A stretch of 6,558 nucleotides of DNA from a bacterium (GTDB lineage: Bacteria > Spirochaetota > Spirochaetia > JABEVK01), in contig JAJXVP010000159.1 of NCBI GenBank assembly GCA_021782055.1, positions 1 to 6,558 of the forward strand, written 5' to 3'. Under the pieces are notes generated by a model, which did no database searches, had not been told where the DNA came from, and saw only the letters and a list, made by a program, of their open reading frames with translations. The translations under genes were made by a program, and so were the position numbers. Positions 1-5,228 of the stretch are shown piece after piece (position 1 is the first letter of the stretch; each line of letters starts with the position of its first letter).

Positions 1-168
1 TGGAGCATCAATGGGGCTTTTTCGGTTGTGTCGACGGTGAGCGCACGAATCTTGTCGCAAACCTATGGGTTTTCGCTCGTTTTGGCCTTAGCGGCCGCAC
101 TCTATTTGCTAGCGGCCCTGACCTTTCCTACCCAAAAGTCCAGCGAGGTTGCTCCTGTTGAGGCTTAA
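1..168 (+). CDS. C-terminal end of a membrane protein, spermidine-synthase-like fusion family (partial)
   Basis: The frame is open from the first base and stops at TAA 166-168, giving 55 residues of a protein whose start lies outside the window. The visible part begins WSINGAFSVV, passes a Gly-Phe turn, and continues into a strongly hydrophobic helix (LVLALAAALYLLAAL) before a short polar tail ending in VEA. The pattern W-x-I-N-G-x-F-S-V, about 18 residues, G-F, then a hydrophobic helix is one I associate with the C-terminal membrane part of large bacterial spermidine-synthase-like (aminopropyltransferase/methyltransferase fold) proteins. The catalytic domain is not visible, so the assignment rests on this short tail. 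The last 11 nt overlap the start proposed for the next gene, which suggests translational coupling. It could instead be another multi-spanning membrane protein such as a transporter. Confidence 0.5.
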   Translation, partial: WSINGAFSVVSTVSARILSQTYGFSLVLALAAALYLLAALTFPTQKSSEVAPVEA

Positions 169-1072
169 GTGCTTACGTTGCCTGATGTTTCTGCTTGTCT
201 TTGGTGGGGCCATCGGTTTGGCTTCTTGTGCCGGGAGTTCAGAGACAAGCCGCTTAGCTATCACACAATTTCACGAGGGCTTTTTGGTGACTCTGCATCC
301 TGAAAGTGCTCCGTTCCCGCAAGAGCGACGCCGCGAGGGCTATACCTATCATGATCGCACTTACAGCTTTCGAGACCATTACGATGACTCCACCGTCAAA
401 GTTTTTTTTCCTTGGACTTGGCGCGAAAATGGCCCTATTAACCTTGTGTTCTTTTTTCACGGCTGGTATTCGTCCATCAATGACGAAATCGCTCAGTTTC
501 ATTTGCTGGAGCAGTTTCGGGATAGCAAGGTGAACGCTCTGTTGGTGTTGCCCGAAACCGCCAAGGATGCGCCAGATTCCTTCGGTGGAAAGTTGGAATA
601 TCGGGATGGTTTTAGGAAGCTCGTGGACGAAGTGATGCGAGATTTGCATCGCGGGGGTTTTGTAGGCACAGAAAAGATTAACCATATTGTCTTGGCCGGC
701 CACTCGGGTGCTTACCACGTGATCAGCCAGATCCTCTCGCGAGGGGGCCTTACCAGCAAGATCAAGGATGTCCTGCTCTTCGACGCTCTTTACGGCGATT
801 TAGAAGATTTTGCCCAGTGGGTAGATTCTCGGCAAGGGCACTTGTATTCCGTTTTTACGCAAGATGGCGATACCATAGGCTATAATTTTTCGCTCATCGA
901 TGACTTGGCGCGAGAGGGTGTTCCCTTACTGCTCGAAGAAGAAAAAGAAGAGGACCGCTTGCCGCCTCATGGCGTTCGAGCGGTTTTTTATCGTAGCCGT
1001 CTCGATCACTACCAGGTGGTCGACGCCGAAAGCCAATTCGAAAAACTTCTTAAGACTGCTTGCCGTCCATAA
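158..1072 (+). CDS. Secreted lipoprotein with alpha/beta-hydrolase fold
   Basis: Predicted envelope lipoprotein of 304 residues with a serine-hydrolase fold; the substrate is unknown. I chose TTG 158 because a GAGG (145-148) sits 9 nt upstream and it supplies a basic n-region (Arg2, Lys4, Arg7) ahead of a hydrophobic core and a lipobox L-A-S-C with Cys24. Starting at ATG 185 would leave a signal peptide without basic residues and no close Shine-Dalgarno; TTG 149 is also in frame. Hydrolase signs, numbered from 158: a strand ending in F-F-H-G-W (His101-Gly102, oxyanion region), the nucleophile elbow G-H-S-G-A-Y (Ser183), a downstream L-F-D-A-L-Y-G-D (Asp209), and R-L-D-H-Y (His284), a plausible catalytic His. 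The family resembles bacterial alpha/beta hydrolases with the G-H-S-G elbow and the L-D-A-L-Y-G segment. An acidic run (EEEKEED) lies near residue 263. It is co-directional with, and overlaps, the upstream membrane-protein gene. Confidence 0.8.
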   Translation: MRLKCLRCLMFLLVFGGAIGLASCAGSSETSRLAITQFHEGFLVTLHPESAPFPQERRREGYTYHDRTYSFRDHYDDSTVKVFFPWTWRENGPINLVFFFHGWYSSINDEIAQFHLLEQFRDSKVNALLVLPETAKDAPDSFGGKLEYRDGFRKLVDEVMRDLHRGGFVGTEKINHIVLAGHSGAYHVISQILSRGGLTSKIKDVLLFDALYGDLEDFAQWVDSRQGHLYSVFTQDGDTIGYNFSLIDDLAREGVPLLLEEEKEEDRLPPHGVRAVFYRSRLDHYQVVDAESQFEKLLKTACRP

Positions 1073-1157
1073 GCGGTGAGGTAAAGAACAGCGGGGACCT
1101 AAAATAAGCAGAGCTTGGCATTCATAAAGAGAGACGCAACTTTTTCCTTACCAAGAT

Positions 1158-1185
1158 TTGACAAAGATTTCACGGTTTTCAAACT
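1158..1185 (+). promoter_or_regulatory. Possible promoter: perfect -35, weak -10
   Basis: In the 156-nt gap between the lipoprotein and glycosyltransferase genes there is an exact TTGACA at 1158-1163. With a 16-nt spacer the hexamer at 1180-1185 is CAAACT, which matches the sigma-70 -10 consensus at only three positions. A better -10-like hexamer, CATACT at 1195-1200, is too far from this -35. The gap shows no other convincing promoter, so the glycosyltransferase may instead be read through from the lipoprotein gene. Confidence 0.25.
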
Positions 1186-1199
1186 TGACGGGGCCATAC

Positions 1200-1224
1200 T
1201 CTTCCCAGACTTAGTCTGGGGAGG
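1200..1224 (+). promoter_or_regulatory. Hairpin enclosing the glycosyltransferase ribosome binding site
   Basis: A perfect 7-bp inverted repeat, CCCAGAC (1204-1210) and GTCTGGG (1214-1220), is separated by a 3-nt loop (TTA). Pairing can extend outward by four more pairs, two of them G-U, to span 1200-1224. The 3' arm contains GGGGAGG (1218-1224), the only Shine-Dalgarno candidate for ATG 1229, four bases away. In mRNA the ribosome binding site would therefore be largely paired. No U-run follows, so this is not an intrinsic terminator. Confidence 0.55.
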
Positions 1225-1228
1225 CCTT

Positions 1229-2416
1229 ATGAAAGTCGCCTATTCGATAGCCGGAGAAGGGTTCGGTCATGCCGCCCGTATGGTGTGCCTGGCACCCCGC
1301 CTTTTAGAAAAAGCTGAGCTTCATCTGTTTTGCCCTCAAACTGTACAGGGGTATGTTAGGGGGCGTTTGCCTGACGTGCCTATCCGAGATATTCCTCACT
1401 TTGGGTTTGTCAAACGTGGTGATCGCGTTTTATTCGCGGCCACCATAGCGTCGGCTCTGCGTCGCTTACCGGGATTTTTACGACAGGTCGTCCTCTTCGC
1501 ACGCCTGTTGCGAACCGAAGGTTTTGACGCCGTTATTAGTGATTTTGACCCCTATTTGGCGTGGGCTGGCCGGTTGGCGGGGCTACGAGTGGTGCAAATT
1601 AACCATCCCGGCATCATAACCAAACACCTTTCCTTGAATCCTCGGTCCTGGCCTGCTGCCCTAGCGGCTTTACTGCTTGAAGGCCCCTGGCATCGGCGTA
1701 TCCATTGTTCGTTTTATCAAGGCGATGTGGGCCCGCTCTTACGACCAGAACTTTTAAACCGCCCGCGCTCAAGGTCGGGGAGTTGGGTGCTTCACCTTAA
1801 ACCAGAATACCGGGAGTGGGTGGTTCCGGCCCTCGAAAAAGCCGGTTTAGTGCCCTACGATATCTATCCCAAAGCTGGGGGCGACTTTGATGCCGCCTTG
1901 GCCACCGCTCGTGGGGTCATCTCGTCCGCTGGGCACCAAATCATCAGCGAGGCTTTAGTACTAGGCAAACCAATTTTAGTGATTCCTCAAGGCGGGCAGT
2001 ATGAACAGGCGCTGAATGCTCGTCGCTTAGAAAAAACGGGCCGGGGAATGGTTGGTTCGCGGCGCAACCTCGTCGCCCGTCTACGACGATTTCGCTTTTG
2101 GGCTGAAAGTTTTTCGAGACAAGAAGAGGCCGGTTTACTGAACACGTTCACCGATGATACCCCCAAGGCCGTTCAGCTGTTGGGCAGCTATTTAGACGAG
2201 GCGGCACTGCCCCTTAGCCAGCGAAACAGAAAATCACCTTCGTCTGAAGTTAAAGGAGTGATCGAAAGGCGGTTGCCGCGCCGAAGAAGGATCATTCCGG
2301 CCAACTCGGGTCTAGTCCTTAGCTCCGTGAGGGGAACAAACCGTGTCTTTTCAACCAATTCCACCTCTACCTGGACCCAGCGTGGAGTTTCTCGCTGTGC
2401 TTTTGGGTCAAAATAG
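1229..2416 (+). CDS. MurG/GT1-like glycosyltransferase family protein
   Basis: Predicted nucleotide-sugar-dependent glycosyltransferase of GT-B fold, 395 residues. The N-terminus MKVAYSIAGEGFGHAARM carries the glycine-rich loop G-E-G-F-G-H (residues 9-14) typical of this family, which fixes the start at ATG 1229 with GGAGG at 1220-1224. The same frame is open back to TTG 1115, but those 38 residues look non-coding and lack a ribosome binding site. The donor-binding half has S-S-A-G-H-Q (232-237), then I-S-E-A-L (239-243), G-K-P (246-248) and P-Q-G-G-Q-Y-E-Q (253-260), the usual nucleotide-sugar signature of GT1/GT28-type enzymes. Acceptor and product are unknown; a glycolipid or surface polysaccharide is possible. 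Residues from about 321 onward are antisense to the EVE gene and turn Arg/Ser/Thr-rich. The recognisable domain ends near residue 325, so the tail may be a read-through extension after loss of the original stop. Confidence 0.82.
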   Translation: MKVAYSIAGEGFGHAARMVCLAPRLLEKAELHLFCPQTVQGYVRGRLPDVPIRDIPHFGFVKRGDRVLFAATIASALRRLPGFLRQVVLFARLLRTEGFDAVISDFDPYLAWAGRLAGLRVVQINHPGIITKHLSLNPRSWPAALAALLLEGPWHRRIHCSFYQGDVGPLLRPELLNRPRSRSGSWVLHLKPEYREWVVPALEKAGLVPYDIYPKAGGDFDAALATARGVISSAGHQIISEALVLGKPILVIPQGGQYEQALNARRLEKTGRGMVGSRRNLVARLRRFRFWAESFSRQEEAGLLNTFTDDTPKAVQLLGSYLDEAALPLSQRNRKSPSSEVKGVIERRLPRRRRIIPANSGLVLSSVRGTNRVFSTNSTSTWTQRGVSRCAFGSK

Positions 2417-2667
2417 GGGCTGGCTGTGTCAAACTGTGTCGGGTCTGGGACGGCCGGAGAGACAATTTTGACGATTCCCGCAATCCCCGGAACCGCACAA
2501 GACGAGTGATAAAAAAAAGCCAGGTCGCCCGGGGTCATGTCGTCGCGCATAAAGTTTCGTGCTTGATAGTTGCGTACGCCAAACCAGCCCACCCGTTGAC
2601 TCGGGGCTTGAGCCAAGTCCTCGATGGAAACTTCGCTCGGTTCTGATTTCATTAGCCACCATTTCAT
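2188..2667 (-). CDS. EVE domain-containing protein (thymocyte nuclear protein 1-like)
   Basis: A complete single-domain EVE protein of 159 residues, the normal size for the family. The N-terminal strand M-K-W-W-L-M-K-S-E-P (1-10) is the family hallmark, followed by W-F-G-V-R-N-Y-Q-A-R-N (28-38), a P-G-D-L-A-F-F-Y-H-S segment (46-55), G-I-A-G-I-V-K (61-67), P-R-W-V-Q-V-E-V (95-102) and the C-terminal L-L-R-R-G-N-R-L-S-I-T-P (127-138). EVE domains belong to the PUA-like fold and are thought to bind modified nucleobases such as 5-methyl- or hydroxymethylcytosine in DNA, or modified RNA bases; the ligand here is not known. ATG 2667 overlaps the rex stop as ATGA, and a strong AAGGAG (2678-2673) lies 5 nt upstream inside rex, so the two are translationally coupled. 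It is the last gene of the cluster. Its 3' half lies over the glycosyltransferase tail on the other strand. Confidence 0.9.
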   Translation of the reverse strand: MKWWLMKSEPSEVSIEDLAQAPSQRVGWFGVRNYQARNFMRDDMTPGDLAFFYHSSCAVPGIAGIVKIVSPAVPDPTQFDTASPYFDPKAQRETPRWVQVEVELVEKTRFVPLTELRTRPELAGMILLRRGNRLSITPLTSDEGDFLFRWLRGSAASSK

Positions 2668-3284
2668 GTTGTCTCCTTAGGAGCCGGGGGAAGCTCGCCC
2701 CACAAGCCACATTCTCGCACTAAAACCTGATGACGGTTCACCCGAAGAACAACATGGGTAAAATTCACCAAGTAGTGAACACCGCCCTGAATCAACCGGT
2801 CGGCGCAACGAAGCGTTTCTGAATCTTCGACGCACAAAAGCGCGGCTTCGATATGGCGAGTTAAACAGACCCCGACAATTTCGGTCGTTGCATGGACGGG
2901 GAAGGGCAAGTCCAACTGCTCGCGGCGGTTTAGCCGGCTTTCAAAGCCCGCGACAATTTGGTAACGTTTTTGGGCACTGTGCTCTAAGCTGGACCACAGG
3001 GACAGCCCTGCTTCGCCCAGACCTACCAGGGCTGTGCGCAAAGGGCGCGCTGGCTCAAGCATTGGTGCAAGAAGGTTTTGTAGCTGGACCAAGTCGTAGG
3101 CGGCGCCAGGCGAGTCCATTTCGACCCAACTGATATCATGGCGAATGGTCACCGGACTTGTCCCCAACCACCGGGCAAAGTCGCGACTGGTAGCCTGCAG
3201 ACGGCCCGAGCTGATCAGCTCGGGTAAAAGGGCATACATCAGCATAAGCCGTTGTCTACTCTGGGGAGGGATGCCAGCCGACAT
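2664..3284 (-). CDS. rex: Divergent Rex-family (redox-sensing) transcriptional regulator
   Basis: Predicted 206-residue regulator with the Rex architecture: an N-terminal winged helix (about 8-55) and a C-terminal Rossmann NAD(H)-binding domain (about 80-198). Rex repressors sense the NADH/NAD+ ratio. The HTH reads S-P-V-T-I-R-H-D-I-S (43-52), where typical Rex has an Arg-Lys-Asp recognition helix. The dinucleotide loop V-G-L-G-E-A-G (87-93) keeps GxGxxG, and Glu115 ends the second strand where an acidic residue binds the ribose. G-G-V-H-Y-L-V-N-F-T-H (167-177) replaces the usual G-I-x-x-x-L-N-F-A-P. The F-G-x-x-G-x-R-G-x-G-Y linker is reduced to M-D-S-P-G-A-A-Y (56-63). ATG 3284 starts 2 nt after the radA stop, with AAAGG (3296-3292) 7 nt upstream. 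The same frame is open back to 3485 inside radA, but that part is a shadow. Family assignment is good; an unchanged function is less certain, so the symbol is tentative. Confidence 0.8.
   Translation of the reverse strand: MSAGIPPQSRQRLMLMYALLPELISSGRLQATSRDFARWLGTSPVTIRHDISWVEMDSPGAAYDLVQLQNLLAPMLEPARPLRTALVGLGEAGLSLWSSLEHSAQKRYQIVAGFESRLNRREQLDLPFPVHATTEIVGVCLTRHIEAALLCVEDSETLRCADRLIQGGVHYLVNFTHVVLRVNRHQVLVRECGLWGELPPAPKETT
2673..2678 (-). promoter_or_regulatory. Strong Shine-Dalgarno of the EVE gene, inside rex
   Basis: Read on the - strand, AAGGAG lies 5 nt before ATG 2667. It falls within the last codons of the rex-like gene, so the downstream gene has a strong initiation signal of its own in addition to the ATGA coupling. 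Confidence 0.75.
3205..3224. repeat. Perfect 20-bp palindrome inside rex
   Basis: The half-site CCCGAGCTGA (3205-3214) is followed directly by its exact reverse complement (3215-3224). It lies in the coding sequence of the rex winged helix (codons for P-E-L-I-S-S-G). As RNA it could fold to an 8-bp stem with a GATC loop; as DNA it has the symmetry of a dimer-binding site. It does not resemble the known Rex operator (TTGTGA-type halves). Confidence 0.6.
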
Positions 3285-3286
3285 CC

Positions 3287-4642
3287 TTACGCCTTTCCCC
3301 AGACTTTTTTCAGCGCGTCGGACAGCCGGTGCACCGGAATCGCTCCGGCAAGCGAGCCCGCTTCTGGTGAGGCCGGAATTACCGTTGGTGAAAACCCCAG
3401 GTCGGCGGCGGCTTTGACGCGGCGGCGCAGATGGGTGGTGGGGCGTACTTCGCCGGCCAGGGAGAGTTCTCCAGCCGACGTCCAACCCGGCGGCAGGCTC
3501 TGACCTGTGCGGGCACTATACAGGGCAAAGGCCAAGGCAAGGTCTGCCCCGGGGTCGGCAACGCGGATCCCGCCGGCGACATTGACATAAATATCGTGAT
3601 CGCTAAAGCGCACTCCGGTAGACTTTTCTAAAACAGCGGCGACTCGGCTTACCCGTCCGCTATCGATGCGGTCAGAATACACGCGGCTGAGCCCCCCTTT
3701 TGCGGGCACGGTGAGGGCTTGGATCTCGACTAGCAGGGTGCGGCTCCCTTCAAAAAGGGGCGCTACGGCAATACCCGGTGGCAAATCCCCTTCACGCCTT
3801 ACTAAGAATACAGTTTCAGGATTTGCTACTTCAACAAGGCCTTGTTCTTCCATCGTAAAGAGGCCCACCTCATCGACACTGCCAAAGCGGTTTTTTGCCG
3901 CGCGAAGAATGCGAACATCGCCCGCGGCCTCTTCAAACAACAGGACAGTGTCTACCATATGCTCAATGAGCTTAGGTCCGGCTATAAGGCCTCCCTTCGT
4001 CACGTGGGCAATTAAAAAAGCGGCGATTTCTCGTTCCTTGGCCCAACTGAGAATTTCTTGGCACCCGAACTTGAGTTGGTTAACCGTCCCGGGAACATCG
4101 CCCGCGTCAGGGCTATAGAGGGTTTGAATTGAATCAAGGATCAGTACCGTTGGTTTGATTTTTTCAAGAACGCCTAGGATTACCGGAACATGGGTTTCAA
4201 TCAGGATTTCAAGACCGTCACGGTGAAGCTTTAGGCGTTCGGCCCGCATTTTGATCTGAGCCGCAGATTCTTCTCCCGAGACATACAGCACCCTGCCGGC
4301 GGTCTTAACTCGGGCCGCGAGCTGTAACAGCAACGTAGATTTGCCAATCCCTGGTTCACCGCCGACCAAAATTCCGGCTCCCCGAACTAAGCCTCCCCCT
4401 AAAACCTGGTTAACTTCGGCAAGGCCGGTATCCCAGCGTGTTCCTTCTTGAGGGTCGAGGGCGGCTAAGGGGATACTGATGCCCCCGCTTGACGATTTGG
4501 GTGACCCTGGCTGAGGGGTAGGTGAGGCCGAAAGACTTTCTTCTTGAAAGGTATTCCAAGCGCCACATTGGGGACAGCGCCCCAACCAACGAGATTCTTG
4601 ATGGGAACATTCCCGGCAGACAAAAACAGTGCGGCGTTTCAT
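3287..4642 (-). CDS. radA: DNA repair protein RadA (Sms)
   Basis: RadA/Sms is a RecA-related ATPase with DnaB-type helicase activity that extends recombination intermediates during homologous recombination and repair. The 451-residue protein has every family landmark in order: an N-terminal zinc finger C-x2-C-x10-C-x2-C (Cys9, 12, 23, 26), Walker A G-E-P-G-I-G-K-S-T (95-103), Walker B V-L-I-L-D-S (166-171), the RadA-specific K-N-R-F-G (250-254), and a C-terminal Lon-protease-like domain (about 280-451) including A-G-G-I-R-V-A-D-P-G-A-D-L. Length matches the family (about 450-460). I start at ATG 4642 because GAGG (4651-4648) lies 5 nt upstream and the zinc finger follows at once; an ATG at 4687 would add 15 residues overlapping yqgE. 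The gap to yqgE is 7 nt and to rex 2 nt, so it sits mid-operon. Nothing is missing or altered. Confidence 0.97.
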   Translation of the reverse strand: MKRRTVFVCRECSHQESRWLGRCPQCGAWNTFQEESLSASPTPQPGSPKSSSGGISIPLAALDPQEGTRWDTGLAEVNQVLGGGLVRGAGILVGGEPGIGKSTLLLQLAARVKTAGRVLYVSGEESAAQIKMRAERLKLHRDGLEILIETHVPVILGVLEKIKPTVLILDSIQTLYSPDAGDVPGTVNQLKFGCQEILSWAKEREIAAFLIAHVTKGGLIAGPKLIEHMVDTVLLFEEAAGDVRILRAAKNRFGSVDEVGLFTMEEQGLVEVANPETVFLVRREGDLPPGIAVAPLFEGSRTLLVEIQALTVPAKGGLSRVYSDRIDSGRVSRVAAVLEKSTGVRFSDHDIYVNVAGGIRVADPGADLALAFALYSARTGQSLPPGWTSAGELSLAGEVRPTTHLRRRVKAAADLGFSPTVIPASPEAGSLAGAIPVHRLSDALKKVWGKA

Positions 4643-4647
4643 CGGTA

Positions 4648-4651
4648 CCTC
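4648..4651 (-). promoter_or_regulatory. radA Shine-Dalgarno overlapping the yqgE stop codon
   Basis: On the - strand the yqgE stop TGA (4652-4650) runs straight into GG, so the GAGG at 4651-4648 shares bases with the stop. It lies 5 nt before ATG 4642. This decides the radA start against the in-frame ATG at 4687 and suggests termination-reinitiation coupling of yqgE and radA. Confidence 0.65.
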
Positions 4652-5219
4652 AATTCCGCGAGGGCTTAAAGCCGGTTTGCGCGACAACGCTAAGAAAACC
4701 GCCCAGGGCTTGCATTCCTTCTTCCCAAAGCGTGTCGGGGGTGTGATGAAAGACCCAAGCCGCGCGGGCTGGCATGGTGTGCCACAGTCCTCGGCGCAAT
4801 TCTAAATCTAATTGGTTGGGACCCCAACCTGCATACCCTTGGTACAAGTGCCAGCGAACTCGTTCCTCGGGTGTTAACGTCGAAACCTCTGACGTGTATT
4901 CTTTCAAATTTTCTAAGGAGGGTTCAAACCAGATGCCTGGGGCTATGAGACGTTCACCTTCAGAGCGGTATTGTTTTGGCAAACCGTTATGGAGGCAAAA
5001 AAGCGTACGGCTCACAGGCCCGCCCTTGAAAAACCCAAGGTTGCTATAGTCAGTCTTGAAGGGAGCCATCCCCTCAAGGCGTTTGTTGACGACGAGACCA
5101 AAGGCGTTCTGCGGCGTATGCTCAAGAATCACAAGAACAGACCGCGAAAACTGGGGGTCTGTCACATCAAGATCAGCAAACAAAAACGAGCCTGCTAACG
5201 AGGTAAACGCATCTTGCAT
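4650..5219 (-). CDS. yqgE: YqgE/AlgH family protein
   Basis: Member of the YqgE/AlgH family (formerly DUF179), 189 residues, close to the 187 or so of the E. coli protein. Biochemical function is not established; AlgH was linked to alginate regulation in Pseudomonas, and the family is common in diderm bacteria. Diagnostic segments are L-A-G-S-F-L-F-A-D-L-D-V-T-D-P-x-F-x-R-S-V (8-28), E-H-T-P-Q-N-A-F-G-L-V-V-N-K (33-46), G-G-P-V (66-69), and near the C-terminus G-Y-A-G-W-G-P-N-Q-L-D-L-E-L (128-141), which matches the family G-Y-A-G-W-x-P-x-Q-L-E-x-E. The start ATG 5219 lies 9 nt after the stop of the upstream membrane-protein gene; only a weak GAG is found upstream, so it probably depends on coupling. 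It is usually a cytoplasmic protein, and no signal peptide is seen here. Confidence 0.95.
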   Translation of the reverse strand: MQDAFTSLAGSFLFADLDVTDPQFSRSVLVILEHTPQNAFGLVVNKRLEGMAPFKTDYSNLGFFKGGPVSRTLFCLHNGLPKQYRSEGERLIAPGIWFEPSLENLKEYTSEVSTLTPEERVRWHLYQGYAGWGPNQLDLELRRGLWHTMPARAAWVFHHTPDTLWEEGMQALGGFLSVVAQTGFKPSRN

Positions 5220-5228
5220 AGACTCAGA

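Noticed and set aside
241..290. Rex-operator-like TCACACAA/TTTCAC sequence near 261-274
   Set aside because: It lacks the inverted symmetry of the TTGTGA-type Rex site and lies inside the lipoprotein coding region.
254..718. 154-codon - strand open frame antisense to the lipoprotein gene
   Set aside because: The + strand frame has a signal peptide, lipobox and catalytic motifs; this one has none and is a shadow.
1115..1228. Upstream extension of the glycosyltransferase from TTG 1115
   Set aside because: The extra 38 residues do not resemble the family, there is no Shine-Dalgarno, and the family N-terminus begins exactly at ATG 1229.
1073..1228. Terminator after the lipoprotein gene
   Set aside because: The only stable hairpin in the gap (1200-1224) is not followed by a T-run and covers the next gene's ribosome binding site, so it does not look like an intrinsic terminator.
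3285..3485. Upstream extension of the rex frame into radA
   Set aside because: The 67 added residues are low-complexity Arg/Pro/Ser and overlap the conserved radA C-terminus; the ATG at 3284 with AAAGG upstream gives the normal Rex length.
3666..4118. 150-codon + strand open frame antisense to radA
   Set aside because: It lies wholly opposite the Walker B and KNRFG regions of an intact radA, has no recognisable domain, and shows no convincing ribosome binding site.
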